This document shows, in pieces, positions 43,896-55,337 of a DNA stretch of 64,000 nucleotides (positions are counted from its first letter, which is position 1; the number at the start of each line of letters is the position of its first letter). The notes below the pieces were generated by a model that was given only the letters and a program-made list of their open reading frames with translations, was not told the DNA's origin and searched no databases. The position numbers and the translations under genes are program-made. The stretch is from Algoriphagus winogradskyi (GTDB lineage: Bacteria; Bacteroidota; Bacteroidia; Cytophagales; Cyclobacteriaceae), in contig NZ_FXUA01000003.1 in NCBI RefSeq assembly GCF_900182815.1, positions 310,001-374,000 on the forward strand, written 5' to 3'.

Positions 43896-44198
43896 ATGAT
43901 CTATTTCACACAGCTTATTTACATTCTCGACGGTCAGGAGGCAAGCTTTCTAGCGTTTGAAGCAGTAGCCATTCCGCTGATTGCTAAACATAATGGAAAA
44001 CTGTTGCTCAGATATAGACCAAGTTCTGACAACATCATTGAGCAAAACATGGAAATGCCTTATGAAATCCATTTGGTGGAATTCGAAAACGAGCAGGATG
44101 TAGCAGACTTCTTCAAAGATGAGGAGCGCCAAAAACATATCCATTTGAAAGAAAAATCCATCAAGTCAGTTTGGCTGATCAAGGGATCAAAACTGTAA
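43896..44198 (+). CDS. DUF1330 domain protein
   Basis: A 100-residue ferredoxin-like protein (DUF1330): IYFTQLIYILDGQEASFLAFEAVAIPLIAKHNGKLLLRYRP, then IHLVEFENEQDVADFFKDEERQKHIHLKE. The family is cytoplasmic, has a dimeric alpha/beta-barrel fold and no assigned reaction. It follows the MOSC gene by 46 bases on the same strand and may share its transcript. No catalytic residues can be named. Confidence 0.72.
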   Translation: MIYFTQLIYILDGQEASFLAFEAVAIPLIAKHNGKLLLRYRPSSDNIIEQNMEMPYEIHLVEFENEQDVADFFKDEERQKHIHLKEKSIKSVWLIKGSKL

Positions 44199-44307
44199 GT
44201 GAGCTACCTCATCAAAATCCAAATTAACCACCTCATGAATTTCGTTTCATCCTGCACAAAACCGAAATATCCCTTAGCTTAGCAACTTTTAAAAACCTAT
44301 CAACCCT

Positions 44308-44784
44308 ATGGATACCTCACACAAAACCTCATTCCAGTTTATCAGCGAACCCTCAGATATCAATTTTGGAGGAAAAGTACACGGAGGTGTAGTGATGAAA
44401 TGGATAGATCAAGCAGCTTATACCTGCGCCAGAACATGGTCGGAAAGCTATTGCGTAACAGTTTATGTAGGTGGTATCCGGTTTTACAAGCCTATCAATA
44501 TCGGAGATGTGATCAAAGTGGAATGTGCAGTGATTTACACGGGTAGCTCCAGCATACACATTATGGTGGAAGTTTATTCCAGAGATTTTGGACACAAAGA
44601 ATTTGAGAAAAAGACGCACTGCATCATCATTTTCGTATCTGTTGACGAAAATGGCAATCCGAAAAAAGTAAAGCCTTGGGTTCCTCAAACCGATCAAGAA
44701 AAGAAGTTGGAAGAATACGCAACGCGACTGAAATCACTCAGAGAAGATATTCATAACGAGATGAAGCCTTTCTTTAATGAGTAG
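44308..44784 (+). CDS. Acyl-CoA thioesterase, hot-dog fold
   Basis: A 158-residue hot-dog thioesterase of the YciA/BACH type: INFGGKVHGGVVMKWIDQAAYTCARTW (with the Asp/Asn-Gly catalytic loop), FYKPINIGDVIKVECAVIYTGSSSIHIMVEVYS and a C-terminal helix. These enzymes hydrolyse acyl-CoA thioesters to free acid and CoA in the cytoplasm. It faces the minus-strand GH20 gene, with a strong inverted repeat between them. Confidence 0.87.
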   Translation: MDTSHKTSFQFISEPSDINFGGKVHGGVVMKWIDQAAYTCARTWSESYCVTVYVGGIRFYKPINIGDVIKVECAVIYTGSSSIHIMVEVYSRDFGHKEFEKKTHCIIIFVSVDENGNPKKVKPWVPQTDQEKKLEEYATRLKSLREDIHNEMKPFFNE

Positions 44785-44911
44785 ATTTTAAGTAAGAAGT
44801 TGTAAAAAGTGGTTAGTTCGAAGGTAACATTTTGTCCCATCGGACAATTGGTCTGAGGAAAAGGAATTGCTTTGTGTAGAATGCATTACGTCGTAACGAT
44901 TGAATAAGCGT

Positions 44912-44944
44912 AACTTTTCCAAAGTTCAAAACTTTGGAAAAGTT
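44912..44944. repeat. 15-bp perfect inverted repeat between convergent genes
   Basis: AACTTTTCCAAAGTT (44912-44926) and AACTTTGGAAAAGTT (44930-44944) are exact reverse complements around a CAA loop. There is no T-run in either direction. The sequence around it (44826-44850) also holds a TTTTGTCCCATCGGAC fragment that resembles the REP motif at 49625-49637, so the gap is mainly repeat remains. Confidence 0.6.
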
Positions 44945-45012
44945 CTCTTGATACGCCAACCAGTAATTGTACTCTTTGCGCCAACCTGCGCGTCTTTCGC
45001 GGTTCAAATCAC

Positions 45013-47085
45013 CTACTTATTGTCCAAATCTCCTTTCATCTCCAAACTATTTCCTTCCTTGAGTTTTTGGAGAAATAGATCCTCCACGTAAAACTGCCAA
45101 TCCGAAAACTTGATCGCCTGATTCGCTAAATGCACATGATGGTCCTGATCCAAAATGTAATCGTCAGGTTTATTCAACTCTCTAGTTTTACCATATACTG
45201 TTTCCAATTCAGCTAATTGCTTCTTCCACTCCCCTTCTAAATTCAAAAGTTTTTCCTTTGTGGCTTCTCTTTCCTCAGCCGTTTTGGCTAGATCCCATTC
45301 CGCCAGTAGCAATAGAGACTTATTGGTGAATTGGGTGACTTTGGCAACTTGCTCATAGACTTCAAGTGTATAGGAATTTCTTAAAGCAGCTTTCTTGGAT
45401 TCTGAAATTTTATAGAGAACAGAGTCTAAAACTAACTCACTGGCTTGCGCTTTCTCCAGTTTACTCTTATTTCGTTCAGTCCATTGTCCCGGAGCATTTG
45501 CTTCCGGCAAAGCCAAAACAGCATCCTGCATAGGGTTTCCCATCCCCTTCAATATATTTCTGTCAGCTTTTTCCAGCAAAGCATTTTTCCAAAAAGCTAC
45601 CGAAGGCTCCAGGTCATTGATAAATGAAAAATCTTCAGACACCAATCCAGAACCAAAAGATCGTTGGCGAAAGGCTGCATGCAACTCCTCCGAACTACGC
45701 TTTTTGCCAGACCAGGTGTATTCAGCAAAGATCGCAATTCCTCTTTGATACAATTCAAAGTGCGGGGAATCATCATCCCAAAGCGTCAACAACAGCCCAT
45801 CCGCTTTATTATCGATAGATATCAATGCAAAATCCCGAATATTGGCTGTGTTACTTTCTTCAAGCGGCATCAAGTTCCAGCGTGTCTGGCCTGCTGTAGC
45901 CCCCATCACTTGGAATCCGTGATCGGTAAACCACTGCATTGCCCTGTTATTCCCTGGAGTTTCCGGCGCACTATAGTTCCAACGCATGTAAACGCAGTTT
46001 TTCGGAAACATATCCACGTATTTATTGAGGTTGGGCTCATTAGCAGTCCAGATACTATCTACCTGTGCCTCAGAAAGATTTCTATTAAATATAGAATTAT
46101 ACACTCCTGCGTTTTTCAAGGGCATATCATCCCAGAAAATCGGAGTCAACCCTCTTTTATCAGCATATTCACTGACTCTATTCAGCCAGATCAACTGCAG
46201 CTCTAATGGAGATTTACCACTTTCTCTCCCAGTAGTATGAACTTCGTCACCCCCTACATGGAGATATTGTGCGTGTGGAAAAGCTTCGAGTGCATCGGAA
46301 TACAAGTCAAACTGCACTTCATAAGTTCGGTCGTCTAGTGGGTTGAAAGCCCAATCGCTGGCTGGATCATCCCGCAGATCTTTATATTCATCATGCTTGA
46401 GAATGAATGAAGCATGTCCCAGACCTTGTACCAAAGGGGAAATCCGAATATTTCTAGCCATAGCATAATCACTCAGCTTTTTCCATTCTGCGATGGACCA
46501 TGCATCTGATGAACCTACTTTGGGTTGTTTTTCGAAAGCCAGCTTATCTTCTATCTCCAGAATTATCCCATTGATTTTCAATTCTGCCAAGCGATCCATA
46601 AGCTCGTAGTAATAGTCTTTCTTTTCCAAGTGATGCTTTACATCGAGTTGAATCGCTCGATAGTTTAGCGCAGGCTCATCATTTATTGAGATCAAAGGCA
46701 AAGCCGCATCTTGGTCCAAAGCATCCTGCACCAACTGGCCGAGTGTGATCACCCCATACCAAAGTCCAACTTTGGTCGCCGCTTTGATTTCCACCTGTTC
46801 CTCAGTAATCTCCAGTATGTAAGCCTCAGGTTTCAAGCCTGAAGTTGTCTCTAAACTAAGCGAAACTTCACTTGTTCCTGCCAACGATTTCCCTGCTATG
46901 AAATCAGCTTTAGCCTGTTTGACAAATTCTTGAATTTCTGTAGCAGAAAGTGAAGAAACGCCTGTAATTTCTAAAGAAGTAGGACTTGGCAGAATCATAT
47001 AGCTCCCTTCTTTCTTTGGAGTTGAGCGGCAGGAAGCCAAAATCATTAAGGTAAAGAGGAGACTGAAAATTGAAAATAAACGCAT
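45013..47085 (-). CDS. Beta-N-acetylhexosaminidase, GH20, lipoprotein
   Basis: A 690-residue GH20 enzyme with a lipoprotein signal (MILASCRS, Cys about 19), so anchored in an envelope membrane. The N-terminal small domain is followed by a TIM barrel with LNYRAIQLDVKHHL, and the catalytic pair Asp-Glu is visible in YLHVGGDEVHTTG. Substrate-assisted cleavage removes terminal GlcNAc or GalNAc. It could feed the amino-sugar genes at 2-8 kb and 13-16 kb, though it is far from both. The C-terminal 180 residues are helical and not catalytic. Confidence 0.9.
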   Translation of the reverse strand: MRLFSIFSLLFTLMILASCRSTPKKEGSYMILPSPTSLEITGVSSLSATEIQEFVKQAKADFIAGKSLAGTSEVSLSLETTSGLKPEAYILEITEEQVEIKAATKVGLWYGVITLGQLVQDALDQDAALPLISINDEPALNYRAIQLDVKHHLEKKDYYYELMDRLAELKINGIILEIEDKLAFEKQPKVGSSDAWSIAEWKKLSDYAMARNIRISPLVQGLGHASFILKHDEYKDLRDDPASDWAFNPLDDRTYEVQFDLYSDALEAFPHAQYLHVGGDEVHTTGRESGKSPLELQLIWLNRVSEYADKRGLTPIFWDDMPLKNAGVYNSIFNRNLSEAQVDSIWTANEPNLNKYVDMFPKNCVYMRWNYSAPETPGNNRAMQWFTDHGFQVMGATAGQTRWNLMPLEESNTANIRDFALISIDNKADGLLLTLWDDDSPHFELYQRGIAIFAEYTWSGKKRSSEELHAAFRQRSFGSGLVSEDFSFINDLEPSVAFWKNALLEKADRNILKGMGNPMQDAVLALPEANAPGQWTERNKSKLEKAQASELVLDSVLYKISESKKAALRNSYTLEVYEQVAKVTQFTNKSLLLLAEWDLAKTAEEREATKEKLLNLEGEWKKQLAELETVYGKTRELNKPDDYILDQDHHVHLANQAIKFSDWQFYVEDLFLQKLKEGNSLEMKGDLDNK

Positions 47086-47284
47086 GAAAAGAGGTTATTG
47101 GATACAAAGAATTATGAATTGGCTAAAATACCAAATAATAAAAGCTACTGAACCCATTCAACAAACAAATTGAAAGCTATATCTGCAAATGGCTTTATTA
47201 TTCCCTTTTTTTATCTAATTTTTAGGTTGAAGGTTTGTAACTCATTTTGTTCAAGCTCTTTTCTCAAACCCAACCTAACCTATA

Positions 47285-48616
47285 ATGCTTACACTATTGA
47301 TTATCCTTTTTGCCTTGGCAATGATTCTTCTTGCCATCGTCAAATTCGACATCCATCCATTTCTTGCCCTTTTTTGCGGAGCCATCTTATATGGGCTTCT
47401 CTCCGGAATGTCCGGGGAGTTGATTTTAAAATCCATCTCCGAAGGTTTTGGAGGAGTTTTAGGAAGTATAGGATTGCTGATTTTGCTCGGTGTGATGATG
47501 GGAACATTTTTAGAAAAAACCGGGGGAGCAATCGTTATTGCCGAGAAGATTCTCTCTTGGATTGGAGAAAAATCGATCACACTTGCGATGATGATTTCGG
47601 GCTATATCTTATCCATACCAGTATTCGGAGATAGTACCTTCATCATGATGAACCCCATCAGTAAATCTCTTTCACTGAAAGGAAAAGTACCTTATGCCGC
47701 GACTACCATAGCTTTGGCTCTCGGTGCCACCGCTTCTCACTCGTTGGTCCCACCGACTCCCGGGCCAATTGCCACAGCAGGAATCTATGAGGCGGATCTG
47801 GGAATGATTATTTTTTATGGGCTGATCGTGAGTCTATCTACGCTGATTCCAAGCTATATTTTCATCAAAAAAGTAGCCTACAAAATTCCTTTAATCCCAA
47901 AAATGGCTGTCAAAACTGAGGAGATTGATAAAAAAGAAAGACCTTCAGCATTTGCATCTTTCCTGCCCATCATCGTTCCTCTGATTCTTATTATAATCGC
48001 TTCCATCGCCAAGTATCCAACCAAACCTTTGGGGGAAGGTGGTTTTTACACATTTATCCAATTCGCTGGAAGTCCAGTCATCGCCCTGCTTCTGGGTTCT
48101 TTTATGGCCTTTACCCTTCCAAAGAAATTCGACGCGAAGTTACTTTCCTCTTCTGGCTGGATCGGTGAAGCAATTCTGATCGCAGCGCCTGTGATTCTGA
48201 TTACGGGCGCAGGAGGAGTATTCGGGAAAATGCTGCAAAACTCAGGAATCGGCGATCTGGTGAGCTCAAGTATGAGTGGAGCAAGCTGGGGAATTTTCCT
48301 TCCATTCCTGATTGCCTTTGCATTAAAGACAGCCCAAGGCTCCTCAACTGTGGCAATGATCACAACCGCTTCAATTATTGCTCCGTTGCTTGGTTCTCTT
48401 GGGCTAGACTCTGAAACCATGCGCGTATTTGCAGTTTTGGCCACCGGAGCCGGTGCTATGGCGATTTCCCACGCCAATGACAGTTTCTTCTGGGCTGTAA
48501 CCCAACTCTCCGGACTATCTATCAAGCAAGGGAATCAAACACATAGCCTAGGTACATTAATTATGTCTGTGACGGCAATAAGCGTCATATACCTGATTAC
48601 ATTGGTAGTAGGCTGA
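47285..48616 (+). CDS. gntP: Gluconate:H+ symporter (GntP family)
   Basis: A 443-residue transporter with about 12 membrane segments. GntP features are present: FLALFCGAILYGLLSGM, SIPVFGDSTFIMMNPISKSLS, ALGATASHSLVPPTPGPIATAGIYEADLG and TAQGSSTVAMITTASIIAPLL. Substrates include gluconate and related sugar acids. Gluconokinase is 35 kb away and KDPG aldolase 30 kb away. The next gene, 13 bases downstream on the same strand, is a secreted deacetylase-fold protein. Confidence 0.9.
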   Translation: MLTLLIILFALAMILLAIVKFDIHPFLALFCGAILYGLLSGMSGELILKSISEGFGGVLGSIGLLILLGVMMGTFLEKTGGAIVIAEKILSWIGEKSITLAMMISGYILSIPVFGDSTFIMMNPISKSLSLKGKVPYAATTIALALGATASHSLVPPTPGPIATAGIYEADLGMIIFYGLIVSLSTLIPSYIFIKKVAYKIPLIPKMAVKTEEIDKKERPSAFASFLPIIVPLILIIIASIAKYPTKPLGEGGFYTFIQFAGSPVIALLLGSFMAFTLPKKFDAKLLSSSGWIGEAILIAAPVILITGAGGVFGKMLQNSGIGDLVSSSMSGASWGIFLPFLIAFALKTAQGSSTVAMITTASIIAPLLGSLGLDSETMRVFAVLATGAGAMAISHANDSFFWAVTQLSGLSIKQGNQTHSLGTLIMSVTAISVIYLITLVVG

Positions 48617-48629
48617 TAGACAAAATTTA

Positions 48630-49418
48630 ATGAGATCTACTATCCTTCTTATAGCCGCATTTCTTATTACAAGCTTTTCCCAAGCCCAAATTCTCAAAAA
48701 GCCAATCCCTGATAAACTGGTTGTTTTGACTTTTGATGATGCGCCGGCAAGTCAGTATTCCATTGTCGCTCCTTTGCTGAAGGAATTTGGATTTGGAGGG
48801 ACATTCTTTGTCTGTGAGTTTCAACCGAATTATGCCGACAGCACCTTATATATGAATTGGCGTCAAATTCAGGAAATAGATAGAATGGGCTTTGAAATCG
48901 CAAATCATACGCATACCCACGCCAATGTCAGTAAATTATCCCAAGCAGAATTCAATCAGCAACTTGGGTACATAGAACAGAAATGTGACTCACTAGGAGT
49001 TCCCACGCCCACCAATTTTGCCTATCCAGGTTATGGATTAAATACTGATGCGCTCGAATATTTGGAAGCAAAAAACTATGTCTTTGCCCGGGCTGGAGGA
49101 AGCAGAGCTTACGATCCGTTGAGTGATCATCCCTATTTGATACCTAGTTGGGCAACTGATGAAAAGAACAAAGTGGAGATCATGAAAGCCTTTGAACAAG
49201 CCAAAGAAGGAAAGATCGTTGTTCTGACAATTCACGGAGTTCCGGACATCGAGCATCCTTGGGTGAACACTCCACCTGAACTTTTCAAGGAGTATTTGGA
49301 ATATCTAAAAGAAAATGGATTCACAGTGATTTCTCTAAAGGATTTGGAGGAATATATTGATGTGAAAGAAGCAAAGCGCTTAATCAAGCCTGATTTGTCG
49401 AAAAAGCTTAGTAATTAA
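48630..49418 (+). CDS. Polysaccharide deacetylase (NodB-fold), secreted
   Basis: A 262-residue protein with a signal peptide ending near SQAQ. The NodB motif set is present: LTFDDAPASQ (motif 1, with Asp), ANHTHTHANVS (motif 2, the metal-binding HxxxH), FAYPGYGL and IHGVPDIEHPW. Members remove acetyl or formyl groups from amino sugars or other amides. Secretion points to wall or exopolysaccharide substrates. Its start is 13 bases after gntP, so co-transcription is likely, although a link with gluconate is not obvious. Confidence 0.88.
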   Translation: MRSTILLIAAFLITSFSQAQILKKPIPDKLVVLTFDDAPASQYSIVAPLLKEFGFGGTFFVCEFQPNYADSTLYMNWRQIQEIDRMGFEIANHTHTHANVSKLSQAEFNQQLGYIEQKCDSLGVPTPTNFAYPGYGLNTDALEYLEAKNYVFARAGGSRAYDPLSDHPYLIPSWATDEKNKVEIMKAFEQAKEGKIVVLTIHGVPDIEHPWVNTPPELFKEYLEYLKENGFTVISLKDLEEYIDVKEAKRLIKPDLSKKLSN

Positions 49419-49482
49419 AGTAGCCTACATAAGAAATGGCTTTAATCTCTTGAATAGAAATAAGCGATTTCTAGTAAATTCC

Positions 49483-49637
49483 GTTCCGTAGGAACCAGTG
49501 GTTGGTAGCAAGAAAATATTTTCAACGAGATTCGTTCTGTAGGAACGACTGGTCAAGAATTGACACCATACGTTCCTACGGAACGAAGAAACCTAACCTT
49601 ATGACATTTAGATACCGGCCAACTGTCCCGCTGGGAC
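49483..49637. repeat. Cluster of REP-like short palindromes
   Basis: Three versions of CGTTCC-TA-GGAACG: GTTCCGTAGGAAC (49483-49495), CGTTCTGTAGGAACG (49533-49547) and CGTTCCTACGGAACG (49571-49585), and then GTCCCGCTGGGAC (49625-49637). Such motifs are typical of REP arrays mobilised by RAYT (TnpA_REP) transposases. No RAYT gene is in the window. The rest of the 49419-49835 gap is low-information sequence with GC-rich scraps. Confidence 0.65.
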
Positions 49638-49835
49638 AAAATGCTAAACAGGTCAAACTTTGATTTCGGCTAAATTGCTCATAGTAAAAATGTTTCGTTC
49701 CTGATATGTGTATCGGACCGAAACGTGACAGTAGTCGATTTATAAGATATAACCCTTGCGAGTCTTCGTGCACTGGGCGGCTAAAATAAATTAATTGCGC
49801 CCTCTGCGAAATTCTCTGCGTACCACGCGCTTAAA

Positions 49836-49868
49836 ATTAAAAAGGTGATCCGTTTCCAGATCACCTTT
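49836..49868 (-). terminator. Rho-independent terminator of katG
   Basis: AAAGGTGATC (49841-49850) pairs perfectly with GATCACCTTT (49859-49868) over an 8-base loop. On the minus strand a T-run follows. It lies 23 bases past the katG stop. Confidence 0.85.
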
Positions 49869-49890
49869 AACTTTTTTCTAGGATTTCATC

Positions 49891-52179
<2,289 letters not shown>

Positions 52180-52341
52180 TTATCGAGAGCTAATTTAGAC
52201 AATGGTTTCTTTATGTAATAAAAAATTCAATTGATAAAAACTATGACTCTTATGGAGACTATTATAAAAGCCTTCAACATTTACATAGTTAGTGCCTTTT
52301 CAAATTATCAAATATTCTGGAAACAAGCTACTTTTAACGTG

Positions 52342-52359
52342 ATTGAAGCCCGCTTCAAT
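52342..52359. promoter_or_regulatory. Palindrome in the katG-lemA divergent region
   Basis: ATTGAAGC (52342-52349) and GCTTCAAT (52352-52359) form an 8-bp inverted repeat around CC. It lies in the middle of the 325-base AT-rich gap between katG and lemA. It could be an operator for either gene. Nothing else in the gap is recognised. Confidence 0.4.
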
Positions 52360-52480
52360 TTGCCGATTTTGTTGAGTTTTCGCTAAAAGGTAGTATTTTG
52401 AAAATGTTAAATCTTTGGGATTTGACAGTTTGTAGTTTTTTAAGTCTTCTTGTCTCAATTTAATTTAAATTCAATCTAAT

Positions 52481-53041
52481 ATGGTAACACCGCTCATTAT
52501 TATAGGAATCGTCTTACTGCTGGGAGTTATTCTCGTCGGAATTTTCAACCGTTTTGTAAAAAACAAAAACACTGTGAAGGATGCATGGAGCAACATAGAT
52601 GTAGCTCTCAAAAGAAGATATGATCTAATTCCAAATTTAGTAGAAACGGTAAAAGGCTATGCAAGCCATGAAAAGGACACCCTTGAAGCAGTGATCCAAG
52701 CAAGAAATGCAGCTATGGCTGTTCCTTCAGATGATATTAATAAGCAAATTCAAGCTGAAAATCAGCTTCAAAAAACACTCAGAAGCATCTTTGCTTTAAG
52801 TGAAGCTTATCCGGACCTGAAAGCCAACACCAACTTTCTGCAGCTACAGGATAAACTCAATGAAATCGAAGAAAATCTAGAGAGATCCAGACGATATTAC
52901 AATGGAACAGTTCGGGAGAATAATACCTATGGCGAAAGCTTCCCTGCAGTACTTGTAGCAGGCATGTTTAATTATCAGCATTTTGATTACTTCGAAGCTG
53001 AGCCAGAAAGCCGGGAAAATGTGAAAGTGAGTTTTAATTAA
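52481..53041 (+). CDS. lemA: LemA family protein
   Basis: A 186-residue protein with an N-terminal membrane segment (VTPLIIIGIVLLLGVILVGIF) and the LemA signature AWSNIDVALKRRYDLIPNLVETVKGYASHE, followed by NTNFLQLQDKLNEIEENLERSRRYYNGTVRENN. The helical domain faces the periplasm or outside. Function is not settled; LemA is often paired with a Gly-rich DUF2207/TPM protein, and exactly that pairing occurs here with the downstream gene at 53250. A 208-base gap separates the two. Confidence 0.93.
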   Translation: MVTPLIIIGIVLLLGVILVGIFNRFVKNKNTVKDAWSNIDVALKRRYDLIPNLVETVKGYASHEKDTLEAVIQARNAAMAVPSDDINKQIQAENQLQKTLRSIFALSEAYPDLKANTNFLQLQDKLNEIEENLERSRRYYNGTVRENNTYGESFPAVLVAGMFNYQHFDYFEAEPESRENVKVSFN

Positions 53042-53249
53042 CCAATATTTTTCTCAATCATTCAAGTTGCATTGCTTTCTTTGCTCTTCAGGCTAAATGC
53101 CCGAAGTAGGGTGACCGATGCACACCAAAATCCAGTTTGTAGCTTTGTTTTTATGCTATTGGCAATAGATTTTCAAATTCGAAGGAGCGCCAAATCATTG
53201 ATTATTGATCAACTTTCCTTCTCATTTTCCATGAGATTTTTACAAGTTC

Positions 53250-54944
53250 ATGAGCATTAGTATGAAAAAAATCGCCTTTCTATTTCTCTTATTTTTTGCG
53301 CAGCTAGAAGCCTTTTCACAAGATTTTAGTGTCACTTCCTATTCAGTGGATATTACTATTCACGAGGAAGGATACTTCGATGTGGTAGAGAAATACAACC
53401 TTAATTTCGAAGTGCCAAAGCATGGAATTTTTAGGGATATTCAGTTGGCTTATGACTTGCAAACTGAAGAAGGCGAGCTGGAAAAACGTCAACTAAAACT
53501 CAGTCAAATCGAGGTCCCTGGATACAAATTTGATGCACCTTCAGCATTTGGACAAAAATATTCTGATAACGCCCGAATTAAAATCGGTGATGCAAATGTG
53601 ACCTTGGAAGGTCCTCAGCAATATGAAATCCGGTATAGAGTGGAGAATGCTTTCCTTTTTGAATCAGAAGCAATCCAATTCTATTGGAATATCAAGCCGA
53701 GTGACTGGTATGCTCCTTTTAATAAAATAGATTTTCAGGTTCACCTTCCCAATGGAGTTTCTCTTCAGAAAGATGATTATTTCTTGTATTCAGGTACCAT
53801 TGGATCGAATGTTCCCACAAATGACTTTGAGACCAGCTATGCAAATGGAATTTACTCGGGTAGTAGCAAGGAAGGCATAGTTTCCTCGGGAGGAGAAGCA
53901 GTGACGGTTTTGCTGAAATTACCACTGCGAAGCATTAAAGAAATCAAGCCACTCTGGCCTTTCTGGACAGACTACGGCTGGACTCTGATTCTTCCTTTTG
54001 TCTATTTTGGGTTCTATTCCATCTGGAAAAAACATGGAAAAGACGATCATGTAACAACCACAACTAGTTATTATCCACCTCCAGGCATGGATCCAGCTAT
54101 GGTGGGTTTCTTGATCGATGACTCTGGAGATACTGTTGACTTGATCTCTTTGATTCCATTCTGGGCATCTCATGGCTACCTGACTATTGAGGAGATTGAT
54201 GAAAAGGGTTGGTTTGCAAAAGATGACACCAAGCTCACCAAGTTGAAGGAAATTGAAGCAGATGCGCCATTATATCAGCGCCAATTATTTAATGGTCTAT
54301 TTGCCAGCAAAACAGAAGTTCTCGTCAGCAGCCTCAAGGAAAAATTCTACACTACCATGAGTACCGCAAATGGGAGTTTGAAAGATGCCGCTCAATTATA
54401 TTATGTCAATAAATCCCGTAAAATCAAAAATTACACCATTATCGGATTGATACTATTGATGTTCATTCTAGTCCCTGTTTTCTTATTTTTCTGGGGAATA
54501 CTTGCAGCCATAGCAATGGGTGTGTCTGGTTTATTTTTATTGATCATGAGCCAGTTTTTGATCAAGAAAAACAAAGAAGGAACTATGATTTTGTCTGAGC
54601 TGAAAGGCTTCAAGCAGTTCATCAAAGTAGCCGAGGAAAACAAGCTCAAAATGCTACTCCAGGAAGATCCCACCTATTTCGAAACTACGATGAGCTACGC
54701 CCTAGCTTTTGGGATGTTTGATAAATGGGCGAAGAAATTTGAAGGCTTGAATTTGCAACCACCAACTTGGTATTACTCCTCCACAGGAAGGATGATGACG
54801 ATGAATCATTTCTCCAAATCATTCAACAATTCCATAAAATCCACTCAATCTTCTATGGTCAGTTCCCCATCTAGCTCTGGAGGTTCTGGTGGTGGTGGCT
54901 CATCTGGCGGTGGCTTCGGCGGCGGCGGTGGCGGAAGCTGGTAG
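53250..54944 (+). CDS. DUF2207 membrane protein with glycine-rich tail
   Basis: A 564-residue protein with a signal peptide (cut near EAFSQ), a large beta-rich DUF2207 domain outside the membrane (FDVVEKYNLNFEVPKHGIFRDI), membrane segments near 245-260 and 395-440, and a C-terminus of low complexity (SGGSGGGGSSGGGFGGGGGG then SW). The tail is the usual end of this family. Start could also be the ATG at 53262, four codons later, which gives a classical signal peptide. It pairs with LemA in Bacteria, and both are thought to act in envelope homeostasis; function is unproven. Confidence 0.9.
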   Translation: MSISMKKIAFLFLLFFAQLEAFSQDFSVTSYSVDITIHEEGYFDVVEKYNLNFEVPKHGIFRDIQLAYDLQTEEGELEKRQLKLSQIEVPGYKFDAPSAFGQKYSDNARIKIGDANVTLEGPQQYEIRYRVENAFLFESEAIQFYWNIKPSDWYAPFNKIDFQVHLPNGVSLQKDDYFLYSGTIGSNVPTNDFETSYANGIYSGSSKEGIVSSGGEAVTVLLKLPLRSIKEIKPLWPFWTDYGWTLILPFVYFGFYSIWKKHGKDDHVTTTTSYYPPPGMDPAMVGFLIDDSGDTVDLISLIPFWASHGYLTIEEIDEKGWFAKDDTKLTKLKEIEADAPLYQRQLFNGLFASKTEVLVSSLKEKFYTTMSTANGSLKDAAQLYYVNKSRKIKNYTIIGLILLMFILVPVFLFFWGILAAIAMGVSGLFLLIMSQFLIKKNKEGTMILSELKGFKQFIKVAEENKLKMLLQEDPTYFETTMSYALAFGMFDKWAKKFEGLNLQPPTWYYSSTGRMMTMNHFSKSFNNSIKSTQSSMVSSPSSSGGSGGGGSSGGGFGGGGGGSW

Positions 54945-54989
54945 TTAAACACATTGTTTCCCAAGATTGATCCTATTTTCATACTCTAT

Positions 54990-55122
54990 ACCTGTTGCTA
55001 TATCAACTTTGATATAACGGATGGAAGACCGATGACCGAAGACCGAAGTGACCTCAATGCTAATGTTTCCCGAATCTTTTGATCCTTTTAGGACTTTCTT
55101 AGTTTAATAGCGGATATCTATT
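54990..55122. repeat. Interspersed repeat R5 (GACCGAWG family)
   Basis: The core is best preserved here: GACCGATGACCGAAGACCGA (55028-55047) followed by AGTGACCTCAATG, with GCGGATAT at the right end (55110-55117). The left end is unclear. It lies in the 490-base gap after the DUF2207 gene, which also holds the leader element at 55338-55437; the 215 bases in between are unremarkable AT-rich sequence. Confidence 0.65.
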
Positions 55123-55337
55123 GTTGATCTGAGACTTTAAGAAATATTTGAAGATCCTGTAGAAACTATTCGGACAATTAATGACCAGAAAAATATTCAG
55201 AATTGAAAATTTGGCTAGATGGTAATAATTTCAGGAAATCAAACTTAGATGAAATTGAGCTTGACGAAAGATGGTTAAACAGAAATTAATCATTCAATTA
55301 AGCTCTCAAATTTCAAAAAAACCAAATTATAAAGACG

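Noticed and set aside
44813..45007. Short ORFs on both strands between the thioesterase and GH20 genes
   Set aside because: They cover the inverted repeat and REP remains and show no conserved features.
53072..53180. Possible sixth copy of the GACCGAWG repeat between lemA and DUF2207
   Set aside because: Only TTTCTTTGCT and GGTGACCGATG match; the ends are missing, so it could be chance.
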